Of a stretch of 5,082 bases of DNA, positions 1 to 4,866 are shown one piece after another. Position 1 is the stretch's first letter; each line of letters starts with the position of its first letter. Under the pieces are notes generated by a model that was not told the origin of the DNA, made no database searches, and worked only from the letters and a program-made list of their open reading frames with translations. Origin of the DNA: Deltaproteobacteria bacterium (GTDB taxonomy: Bacteria > Desulfobacterota > DSM-4660 > Desulfatiglandales > B25-G16); assembly GCA_020348625.1 (NCBI GenBank), contig CP070752.1:864712-869793 (forward strand). Direction: 5' to 3'. A program made the translations under genes and the position numbers.

Positions 1-207
1 AATCGTTACCTGTGGGCAGAGATGGAACATGCGGTAATCGGCAAGTATCACCTTCAACTGCCGCCGTTTAAGCTGTCAAAGATGCCCAGTCAAGTGCGGA
101 TGTCTGGCCCACTTCTTGGCGAACATAATGAGTATGTCTACCTGAACATGGCTGGTCTCTCTCAAGAGGAGTACAAGCAGCTTGAGGAAGAAGGCGTATT
201 CGAATAG
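1..207 (+). CDS. CaiB/BaiF family (class III) CoA-transferase, C-terminal fragment
   Basis: The frame is open from the first base of the window and stops with TAG at 205-207, giving the last 68 residues of a protein whose start lies to the left. The end shows the typical C-terminal signature of class III CoA-transferases: a hydrophobic and proline-rich stretch (LQLPPFKLSKMP), then S-GPLLGEHNEYV, then an acidic helix ending in LSQEEYKQLEEEGVFE. Members of this family usually have about 400 residues and move CoA between carboxylic acids such as carnitine, formate/oxalate or aromatic acids. The catalytic aspartate lies in the missing N-terminal part, so the substrate cannot be inferred. The internal ATG at 22 is not the start, because the homologous sequence continues upstream of it. 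No terminator is visible directly after the stop. Confidence 0.88.
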   Translation, partial: NRYLWAEMEHAVIGKYHLQLPPFKLSKMPSQVRMSGPLLGEHNEYVYLNMAGLSQEEYKQLEEEGVFE

Positions 208-257
208 GCCTTAATCGCATAAAAAGAACTTACCGTTACCACATCGTGTAGAAAACG

Positions 258-266
258 AAGGAGGAG
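258..266 (+). promoter_or_regulatory. Strong ribosome binding site before a TTG start
   Basis: AAGGAGGAG is close to a perfect anti-16S match and sits with its GGAGG core 9 bases ahead of TTG at 274. It is one of the best ribosome binding sites in the window and the main reason to take the small reading frame behind it seriously. Confidence 0.5.
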
Positions 267-273
267 AAGATTT

Positions 274-408
274 TTGTCGGAAGACTTCTTGCGTAGTGTA
301 GGTGCGAATGGCCGCGTTCGGACAGGTATATATGTCACTGAGCCGTTCATGAAACGGTTAGCAGATATGTTTTGTTTCTATGTACAAGAATTCTTGGTCC
401 AGCCTTGA
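274..408 (+). CDS. Possible small protein of 44 residues (TTG start), unknown function
   Basis: This short frame lies in the gap between the CoA-transferase and sucC. It starts with TTG at 274-276, has AAGGAGGAG at optimal spacing, and stops with TGA at 406-408. The predicted peptide starts SEDFLRSVGANGRVRTG and ends FMKRLADMFCFYVQEFLVQP. It is mixed charged and aromatic, with one cysteine (Cys34), no signal peptide and no clear membrane helix; the C-terminal half could form an amphipathic helix. I do not recognise a family. The case for it rests on the ribosome binding site; the weak points are the TTG start, the small size and the absence of a clear promoter. It could instead be a remnant of a longer gene or a chance frame. 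Confidence 0.4.
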   Translation: MSEDFLRSVGANGRVRTGIYVTEPFMKRLADMFCFYVQEFLVQP

Positions 409-593
409 GAATCCCCTAATCGATTGTTCCTGCCCGAGATTATTGATGTTACCCATGCAATAATTTAAGATATGCTGAGATTTGTAAAATCATACTAGTT
501 GACTGGCAACGTAGAAACGATGATTAAGTTACAAAGGAAGACCCTGCTGATGTAAAAAGATTTTGTGAGTGGCTTACAGCCGAGGGAGTGATT
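409..593 (+). other. Intergenic leader of sucC, no gene seen
   Basis: This AT-richer stretch precedes sucC. A TTGACT at 499-504 could be a -35 box, but every hexamer at 16-18 bases downstream matches TATAAT poorly (about three of six). A TAAAAT at 485-490 would be a good -10 box but lacks a convincing -35. I therefore cannot assign the sucC promoter with confidence. No hairpin, tRNA or convincing reading frame was found here. Confidence 0.4.
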
Positions 594-1760
594 ATGAAGA
601 TTCATGAGTTTCAGGCTAAGGACCTTTTTCGCAGCTGTGGGATCCCTGTTCCAACGGGGGCAATTGCTGCCACACTGGCCCAAGCAGTGGATGCTGCGAA
701 GAGCATCCCAGGGCCTCCTTGGGTGATTAAGGCCCAGATTCACGCAGGTGGACGCGGTAAAGGCGGGGGGGTGCGCCTGGTAAAGACTCTAAAGGAGCTG
801 GAAGAGGCAGCTCGAGATATCCTCTCACATCCTCTGGTTACACATCAGACCGGCCCTTCAGGACAAAAGGTCCGGCAGCTATTAGTAGAGGAAGGGCTTG
901 CCATCGACAAGGAGTTTTACCTGGGCATTGTCGTTGATCGGAAGCTGGAGTGCCCTGCAATGCTGTTCAGTCAAGCAGGAGGCATGGAGATTGAAGAGGT
1001 CTCCGCTCAACATCCCGAACTCGTGTTGATTGAGAATATCGATATTGTCCAGGGGTTCATGCCGTATCAGGCCAGGAACTTCTTCTATGCTCTTGATCCG
1101 TTGCCGGATAGAGGTGTCCTCACCGAGTTATCAGCCATCATGAGCAAGCTCTATGAATTATTCATTGCAAAGGACTGCTCCCTGGTGGAGATTAATCCAC
1201 TGATTCTCACCAAATCGGGTGCATTGGTAGCACTGGATGCCAAGATCAACTTCGATGATAACGCCCTTTACAGGCAAAGCGATATTGCTCGGCTCCATGA
1301 TGCCAATGAAATGGATGAACTGGAGGCAAGGGCTTCGGAGTATAACCTCAACTACATCAGACTGGAGGGTAATGTAGGCGCTATGGTAAATGGTGCCGGT
1401 TTGGCTATGGCGACTATGGATGTCATAAAGTTGGCCGGCGCCGAACCAGCTAATTTCTTGGACGTAGGAGGCGGCGCCAGTGAGGAAATGGTTACCAACG
1501 GCCTGAAGATCATCCTTAGCGACAAGAGGGTAAAGGCCATTTTGATCAACATATTTGGCGGCATCATGCGATGCGATGTCCTAGCACGGGGAGTGGTAAA
1601 GGCTGCCAAAGAGGTGAAAATACATGTTCCCCTCATTGTCAGGTTAGAAGGGACCAATGTGAGTGAAGGGAGAGCGATCCTGAAGGAATCTGATCTGGAA
1701 TTTTCAGTGGCTCGGGATATGGAAGAGGCCGCCAGAATGGTGGCGAAACAGGTGAGGTGA
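594..1760 (+). CDS. sucC: Succinyl-CoA synthetase (ADP-forming) beta subunit
   Basis: This is the beta subunit of succinate-CoA ligase, which interconverts succinyl-CoA + ADP/GDP + Pi with succinate + CoA + ATP/GTP in the TCA cycle. ATG at 594 gives 388 residues, the same length as E. coli SucC; GAGGGAG lies 6 bases ahead. A GTG two codons earlier (588) is less likely. The N-terminal ATP-grasp part begins KIHEFQAKDLF and contains the nucleotide-binding loop HAGGRGKGGGV. Glu199 and Asn201 (EINPL) and Asp215 (ALDAK) match the metal/nucleotide residues Glu197, Asn199 and Asp213 of the E. coli enzyme, shifted by two. The C-terminal ligase domain shows GNVGAMVNGAGLAMATMD, NFLDVGGGA, NIFGGIMRCD and VRLEGTN. 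sucD follows 99 bases later, so the two are almost surely cotranscribed. Malate-CoA ligase beta subunits are close relatives and cannot be fully excluded from sequence alone. Confidence 0.95.
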   Translation: MKIHEFQAKDLFRSCGIPVPTGAIAATLAQAVDAAKSIPGPPWVIKAQIHAGGRGKGGGVRLVKTLKELEEAARDILSHPLVTHQTGPSGQKVRQLLVEEGLAIDKEFYLGIVVDRKLECPAMLFSQAGGMEIEEVSAQHPELVLIENIDIVQGFMPYQARNFFYALDPLPDRGVLTELSAIMSKLYELFIAKDCSLVEINPLILTKSGALVALDAKINFDDNALYRQSDIARLHDANEMDELEARASEYNLNYIRLEGNVGAMVNGAGLAMATMDVIKLAGAEPANFLDVGGGASEEMVTNGLKIILSDKRVKAILINIFGGIMRCDVLARGVVKAAKEVKIHVPLIVRLEGTNVSEGRAILKESDLEFSVARDMEEAARMVAKQVR

Positions 1761-1859
1761 TATTCTCCAGAAAAACGTAGCGAATATGGAAAGGCTGTTT
1801 CACAGGCTGGGCATTATTTGCACTGAGTTGTGCACAGAATTGGAAAAAGGAGTGATCGT
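1761..1859 (+). other. sucC-sucD spacer
   Basis: The 99-base spacer is long for this gene pair, which usually abuts or overlaps. It holds a short inverted repeat, TGCAC-TGAGTT-GTGCA at 1819-1834, just before the sucD ribosome binding site (AAGGAG, 1847-1852). Five base pairs with a six-base loop is too weak to call a terminator, and no T-run follows it. It could mark an mRNA processing site or be chance. Confidence 0.3.
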
Positions 1860-2735
1860 ATGAGTATCTTGGTGGATGAGAATACCAAGGTTGTGGTCCA
1901 AGGCGTTACCGGCAGAGAGGGAACATTCCACACGCAACAGATGAAGGCTTACGGCACCGCTATTGTGGCCGGTGTAACACCTGGTAAAGGGGGAGCAACG
2001 GTCGAGGGTATTCCGGTGCTCAACAGGGTCAAGGATGCCGTGGACGATCACGGTGCCAATGCCTCATGCATCTTTGTGCCGCCTGCCTTTGCCTCAGATG
2101 CAATGCTTGAAGCTGCCGAGGCGGGAATAAAACTTATTGTCTGTATTACCGAGGGCATCCCTACCCTCGATATGGTTAAGACCGTACGCTTTCTAAATAA
2201 ATGCGGTGCTGTGTTGATCGGCCCGAATACTCCGGGGATTATTTCTCCTGGCAAAACAAAGGTGGGTATCATGCCGGGTTATGTTCACACACCGGGTAGC
2301 ATCGGGGTGATTTCCCGGAGTGGCACCCTGACCTATGAGGTAGTAGATCAACTCACAAAGGCCGGTTTTGGCCAGTCTACGTGCATCGGCCTCGGCGGCG
2401 ATGCAATAGTAGGTACCTCTTTTATAGATCATCTGCGATGGTTTGCGCAGGACCCTGAAACAACCGGGGTCGTCATTATTGGAGAAATCGGGGGAACGGC
2501 AGAGGAAGAGGCTGCGGATTACATTGCCAAGGAGTTCAACAAACCGGTGGTGGCCTTTATTGCCGGACAGACAGCCCCACCCGGTAGACGCATGGGCCAT
2601 GCCGGTGCCATTATTTCCGGAGGCAAAGGAAAGGCGCAGGATAAGATCAAGGCGCTGGAATCGAATGGCATAGAGGTGGTTCTCAATCTCGGGCAGTTGG
2701 GAAAAACCGCGCTTCAGGTGTTCAAGGATACGTAA
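1860..2735 (+). CDS. sucD: Succinyl-CoA synthetase (ADP-forming) alpha subunit
   Basis: This is the CoA-binding, phosphohistidine-carrying alpha subunit that pairs with SucC. ATG at 1860 has AAGGAG 7 bases ahead and gives 291 residues (E. coli SucD has 289). The in-frame ATG at 1830 is rejected because homology begins at [15 protein letters not shown]. The N-terminal Rossmann CoA-binding domain shows [13 protein letters not shown] and VTPGKGG. It is followed by CITEGIP and [22 protein letters not shown], and [13 protein letters not shown]. The active-site His247 lies in [13 protein letters not shown] and equals the phosphorylated histidine of E. coli SucD. Glu209 in [12 protein letters not shown] matches the glutamate that assists phosphotransfer. 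Thr124 stands where E. coli has a cysteine in GPNCPG, a known natural variation. No intrinsic terminator is visible between its stop and the palindrome at 2826. Confidence 0.96.
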   Translation: MSILVDENTKVVVQGVTGREGTFHTQQMKAYGTAIVAGVTPGKGGATVEGIPVLNRVKDAVDDHGANASCIFVPPAFASDAMLEAAEAGIKLIVCITEGIPTLDMVKTVRFLNKCGAVLIGPNTPGIISPGKTKVGIMPGYVHTPGSIGVISRSGTLTYEVVDQLTKAGFGQSTCIGLGGDAIVGTSFIDHLRWFAQDPETTGVVIIGEIGGTAEEEAADYIAKEFNKPVVAFIAGQTAPPGRRMGHAGAIISGGKGKAQDKIKALESNGIEVVLNLGQLGKTALQVFKDT

Positions 2736-2822
2736 TCAATACCACCAGTTACAGATTAATTCGATTATTGGGTTAAATCCGCAAAACAGTGATGACCATC
2801 TTTTCTGCGTGACCTATCAGTA

Positions 2823-2984
2823 CTAAGGGACATGGATATCTTTTTTTGCACCGAACTGGGCTGGTGCTTTAAGCCTGCTCTTTCCCGATGATCCAGGCCC
2901 CGAAGACCTGTGGTCTACGAGGCCTCCATTTGCAGCATAAGCGAGCATAACAGCATGGGCTTCTTCGGTGTCAAGAAAAGACAT
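2823..2984 (-). CDS. Doubtful 53-residue reading frame inside the palindrome
   Basis: A - strand frame starts with ATG at 2984, inside the right arm of the palindrome, and stops with TAG at 2823-2825, just outside the left arm. It encodes 53 residues beginning MSFLDTEEAHAVMLAYAANG and ending with GAKKDIHVP. A GAGG sits 7 bases ahead of the ATG. The frame is open further upstream to a TAA near 3048 but has no other good start. The central part is rich in small residues, Ser and Gly, with no recognised domain, signal peptide or membrane helix. The strict coincidence with the palindrome suggests that either the frame is a by-product of a mobile or structured element, or the element carries it as a tiny gene. 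I do not recognise the protein and assign no function. Confidence 0.25.
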   Translation of the reverse strand: MSFLDTEEAHAVMLAYAANGGLVDHRSSGPGSSGKSRLKAPAQFGAKKDIHVP

Positions 2985-2994
2985 CCATATCCCT
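2826..2994. repeat. 169-base imperfect palindrome (possible miniature element or structured RNA)
   Basis: The outer arms are 2826-2855 and 2964-2994. They are inverted copies with about 27 of 31 positions identical (three substitutions, one indel). Inside them, 2860-2868 can pair with 2952-2960 (eight of nine, with G-U pairs). At the centre, AGGCC (2895-2899) pairs with GGCCT (2921-2925), and AGACC (2904-2908) with GGTCT (2912-2916) around a TGT loop. All these pairs share one centre at base 2910, so the whole block folds as a single long hairpin. No T-run follows on either strand, which argues against a plain terminator. I see no clear target-site duplication at the ends. It could be a miniature inverted-repeat transposable element, a long-hairpin non-coding RNA, or an mRNA-stabilising 3' structure for sucD. 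Two of the three arm substitutions become G-U pairs in a - strand transcript but mismatches in a + strand one. Confidence 0.85.
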
Positions 2995-3039
2995 CGGGCC
3001 AGCGTAGTTATCGAGTTAAGGCAATAATCGAAAGATTCA

Positions 3040-3068
3040 TTGACTTACATGAGGAGAACTAGTATAAA
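3040..3068 (+). promoter_or_regulatory. Sigma70-type promoter of tatA
   Basis: TTGACT (3040-3045) and TATAAA (3063-3068) each match five of six consensus bases and are separated by exactly 17 bases. The expected start of transcription is near 3075, leaving a leader of about 28 bases before the tatA start codon. This makes tatA an independent transcription unit rather than part of the sucCD operon. Confidence 0.8.
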
Positions 3069-3102
3069 TAATGTAGAGATTGACCCTTAATGAGGTAAAC
3101 GC

Positions 3103-3306
3103 ATGTTTGGTCTCGGTATGCCGGAATTGCTCATCATTCTGGTTATTGTTTTGGTAATCTTCGGAGCCAGCAAACTCCCCCAGATCGGCAAGGGGCTCGG
3201 TCAGGGGATCAGGAACTTCAAACAAGCCACTTCCGAAAAACCCGAAGAGATCTCGTCCGAAGCTGAGGACGATAAGAGGAAAATCGAAAAACCTAAGGAC
3301 GAATAG
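3103..3306 (+). CDS. tatA: Sec-independent (twin-arginine) translocase protein TatA
   Basis: TatA assembles with TatC (and TatB where present) in the cytoplasmic membrane and forms the pathway through which folded proteins with twin-arginine signals cross. The predicted 67-residue protein has the family layout. There is a short N-terminal membrane helix at about residues 6-20 ([15 protein letters not shown]), then the Phe20-Gly21 hinge, and an amphipathic helix at about 22-42 ([20 protein letters not shown]) with the conserved Phe39. A charged, disordered tail rich in Glu and Lys ends the protein. The MPE start of the helix is common in TatA proteins outside enterobacteria. The start at 3103 has GAGG 7 bases ahead and a strong promoter upstream. 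No tatC lies in the window. The stop faces the ssb stop across 15 bases with no clear terminator between them. Confidence 0.93.
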   Translation: MFGLGMPELLIILVIVLVIFGASKLPQIGKGLGQGIRNFKQATSEKPEEISSEAEDDKRKIEKPKDE

Positions 3307-3321
3307 GCCATGATGCCCTGC

Positions 3322-3738
3322 CTAAAACGGTATGTCATCATCAGGCACGTCCAAGGGCTCTTCGGTGGGAAACCGCTCTTCTGTTGATACTGCCTCTGCT
3401 GATTGTCCTGCCCGATCCAGCATCTGCATCCCCTGAGCAACGATTTCGGTGGTGTAGCGCTTATTGCCGTCGCGATCTTCCCAGGACCTTGTCTGCAGCC
3501 TCCCCTCGATATACACAAGACTTCCCTTGTGGAGGTACTCCCCGCAGATCTCCCCTAACCGCCTCCAGGCCACAATCCGATGCCACTCGGTGCGATCCTG
3601 TTTTTCTCCCTCCTTGGTTGTCCACTGCGCTTTGGTTGCCATGTTGAAGTTGGCAACGGCTGCTCCGCTCGGTGTGTAGCGGATCTCGGGATCGGCACCC
3701 AGGTTTCCGATGAGCATTACTTTATTCAGGCTTGCCAT
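3322..3738 (-). CDS. ssb: Single-stranded DNA-binding protein SSB
   Basis: SSB coats single-stranded DNA during replication, repair and recombination and recruits partner proteins through its acidic tail. The 138-residue product begins [20 protein letters not shown], the usual start of the OB fold. It continues with [23 protein letters not shown] (containing the DNA-stacking tryptophan region), [15 protein letters not shown] and [14 protein letters not shown]. The linker of roughly 25 residues is short and Glu-rich, and the protein ends in DDDIPF, the canonical partner-binding tip. The start at 3738 is chosen because homology begins there and AAGGAGGAGG lies just ahead. The same frame is open to 3804, but that extension (beginning MQIFAFML) is not part of the family. 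It is a single-gene unit, convergent with tatA. Confidence 0.96.
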   Translation of the reverse strand: MASLNKVMLIGNLGADPEIRYTPSGAAVANFNMATKAQWTTKEGEKQDRTEWHRIVAWRRLGEICGEYLHKGSLVYIEGRLQTRSWEDRDGNKRYTTEIVAQGMQMLDRAGQSAEAVSTEERFPTEEPLDVPDDDIPF

Positions 3739-3747
3739 AACCCCCCT

Positions 3748-3754
3748 CCTCCTT
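3748..3754 (-). promoter_or_regulatory. Ribosome binding site of ssb
   Basis: On the - strand AAGGAGG, within the longer AAAGGAGGAGG, ends 9 bases before the ATG at 3738. It fixes the ssb start and argues against the upstream in-frame ATG at 3804. Confidence 0.8.
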
Positions 3755-3776
3755 TCTTGCTCAGTGCACTCGTTGA

Positions 3777-3804
3777 ACTTTAACATAAAGGCGAAAATTT
3801 GCAA
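3777..3804 (-). promoter_or_regulatory. Possible ssb promoter
   Basis: On the - strand TTGCAA (3799-3804) and TAAAGT (3777-3782) each match four of six consensus bases with a 16-base spacer. This would give a leader of about 30 bases before ssb. An overlapping pair, TTTCCG and TATGTT with a 17-base spacer, is an alternative of similar weakness. Confidence 0.35.
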
Positions 3805-3812
3805 CGGAAATT

Positions 3813-3855
3813 ACCCTGCTCCTCGAAGGGGCCCTACATCATAGGAAAGCAGGGT
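3813..3855. terminator. Branched hairpin upstream of ssb, possible terminator
   Basis: ACCCTGCT (3813-3820) and AGCAGGGT (3848-3855) form a perfect 8-bp stem. Between them, read on the - strand, are two smaller hairpins: CCTA-TGATG-TAGG, and a CC-rich stem capped by TTCG. On the + strand the stem is followed by GTTTTGAGTT, a modest T-run. On the - strand it is followed by AATTTCC. It lies 57 bases downstream of the FmdE-like gene stop, so it may end that transcript or block + strand read-through. The three-way shape is unusual for a simple terminator. Confidence 0.45.
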
Positions 3856-3911
3856 GTTTTGAGTTGATTAGGTGAGACAGGACTGCAATCATGTTGGCGG
3901 TATAGTTTGAT

Positions 3912-4496
3912 CTATACGAGAGTGGAGGCCTCATAATAGCCCTTGCCCTGGCAGGCCAGGCACTTTGGGCCTTGTGAAGCTGTATAGGCCTCTCCGCATT
4001 GGGGACAAACCGCGATTCCCTGTTTCTTGTTTCGCTCGGAAAGCCGGGTTACCCTGATTGCACACGCGGATAAGGGTCCCCTTCCAGCAGTGAGGATAGC
4101 CTCATGTAAAACGTCGAGGGGGAGATCCATCTTGGGAACTAAACGCATGTACCAGTTGTGGAGATCGGGAAATGAGCGCAGCTTCTCCAAGTCCAACCAT
4201 ACGCGGTATCCTGTGAGTTTTCTCCTATCGTAAAGGCTCAGGGCGAACTTGTCCCAGTCCAGAACCTTCATCCAGCCATTTCCAACGGTGCAGGGAGTGA
4301 ACAGCTGCACGACATCGGGAAGGCAGTGAGTAGTTTCAACGATCGCGTCAAACTCCACATCAGTGCCTACCAATTCCCGAGCCCAATCTACTAAGAAACC
4401 ACCCAGCACAAGGCCGGGAGCGGCAAATCCATGAAACCTTATGAGCTCCTGGAAGAAACCTTCTACAGTTCGCCCGCAAATTGTTCTTTCGAGCAT
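3912..4496 (-). CDS. FmdE-family protein with C-terminal zinc ribbon
   Basis: The 194-residue product resembles the FmdE family, named after a subunit encoded with the molybdenum formylmethanofuran dehydrogenase of methanogens. The family is also found in many anaerobic bacteria, where its role is largely unknown. The N-terminal domain has FHGFAAPGLVLGGFLVDWA (residues 21-39) and ETTHCLPDVVQLFTPCTVGNG (54-74, with Cys58 and Cys69), then a YDRRKLTGYRVWLD strand. A zinc ribbon follows: Cys164-x2-Cys167, 11 residues, Cys179-x2-Cys182. ATG at 4496 is preferred because GAGG lies 6 bases ahead; GTG at 4508 in the same frame is the alternative. The usual HGHxCPG motif is HGFAAPG here, so the motif's cysteine is missing. 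No formylmethanofuran dehydrogenase subunits are nearby, so a role in that complex is not supported. It has its own promoter and no operon partner in the window. Confidence 0.85.
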   Translation of the reverse strand: MLERTICGRTVEGFFQELIRFHGFAAPGLVLGGFLVDWARELVGTDVEFDAIVETTHCLPDVVQLFTPCTVGNGWMKVLDWDKFALSLYDRRKLTGYRVWLDLEKLRSFPDLHNWYMRLVPKMDLPLDVLHEAILTAGRGPLSACAIRVTRLSERNKKQGIAVCPQCGEAYTASQGPKCLACQGKGYYEASTLV

Positions 4497-4542
4497 AATC
4501 GACCTCACATGCAGATCACCTACTGTCTTTCATGATGGCACG

Positions 4543-4571
4543 ACTATAAGGAAAAGGGCATTAAGGGTCAA
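4543..4571 (-). promoter_or_regulatory. Sigma70-type promoter of the FmdE-like gene
   Basis: On the - strand TTGACC (4566-4571) and TATAGT (4543-4548) each match five of six consensus bases and are spaced by exactly 17 bases. Transcription would start near 4536, giving a leader of about 40 bases. That leader contains a five-codon ATG frame (M-K-D-S-R-stop) without a ribosome binding site, probably meaningless. Confidence 0.78.
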
Positions 4572-4755
4572 GCACGAAAAACTGCAACACTGCCATGGAT
4601 GCGGCGTTCAGTTGGATGCCAAAATGCGCAGGCATGTCGGGAACTTCTTGGGTAAAGGTGGGCCGGAACCAGGTTGTTGTAGTAAACTCGCCTTTATGGA
4701 TTATTTATAGGGTAGCAGTATGGTTTGGCGACGGTCGGGAAGGCGCTTTTAGGGC
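4572..4755. other. Gene-poor stretch, no supported gene
   Basis: Together with its flanks this forms a 370-base gap between the FmdE-like start and the HMA stop codon. Several frames are open on both strands. One + strand frame has a CHGCG motif and one - strand frame contains VPDMPAHFGIQLNAA. Neither has a convincing ribosome binding site, start or family signature. It may contain gene remnants. Confidence 0.4.
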
Positions 4756-4781
4756 AAAAAAGGGAGAGATTCTCTCCCTTT
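4756..4781 (-). terminator. Intrinsic terminator of the HMA gene
   Basis: On the - strand AAAGGGAGAG and CTCTCCCTTT form a perfect 10-bp stem around an AAT loop, followed by three further T residues (a run of six T in total). It lies about 85 bases after the HMA stop codon. The palindrome also works on the + strand, with TTTCTT, but the T-run is better on the - strand. Confidence 0.82.
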
Positions 4782-4832
4782 CTTGCTGTCACGTGTTTTC
4801 CCCCTGTTTGTATGCAAGGCATTGTGATCAAG

Positions 4833-4859
4833 ATACGGTAACGTGATCCAATACCGTAT
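4833..4859. repeat. Short inverted repeat in the HMA 3' region
   Basis: ATACGGT (4833-4839) and ACCGTAT (4853-4859) are perfect inverted copies with a 13-base gap. They lie between the HMA stop codon and its terminator. They could form a small mRNA hairpin or be a protein-binding site; there is no further evidence for either. Confidence 0.35.
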
Positions 4860-4866
4860 TAGAGGG

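Noticed and set aside
406..465. Possible second selenocysteine codon: the TGA ending the small frame at 406-408 is followed by 19 more open codons.
   Set aside because: No stem-loop lies within the SECIS window after it, and there is no recognisable protein family on either side, unlike the HMA case.
1352..1657. Long - strand frame within sucC, with similar frames within sucD (2193-2600).
   Set aside because: These are shadows of strongly conserved coding sequence on the + strand, without family signatures of their own.
1830..1859. Upstream ATG that would extend SucD by ten residues.
   Set aside because: The extension is not part of the family, and a good ribosome binding site sits before the ATG at 1860.
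2772..2994. Integron attC site, because GTTAAAT at 2772-2778 fits GTTRRRY and a palindrome follows.
   Set aside because: No matching RYYYAAC core at the proper place, the palindrome centre does not fit this core, and the flanking genes are housekeeping genes rather than cassettes.
3739..3804. Upstream ATG that would extend SSB by 22 residues.
   Set aside because: The extension reads through the strong ribosome binding site and likely promoter, and SSB homology begins at the ATG at 3738.
4441..4710. + strand frame with CHGCG and a second CC motif near its end, zinc-ribbon-like.
   Set aside because: Its first part is antisense to the FmdE-like gene and its promoter, there is no ribosome binding site near a sensible start, and I recognise no family. 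It may be a gene remnant.
4595..4846. 83-residue + strand frame.
   Set aside because: It runs through the intrinsic terminator stem, has no ribosome binding site and looks non-protein-like.
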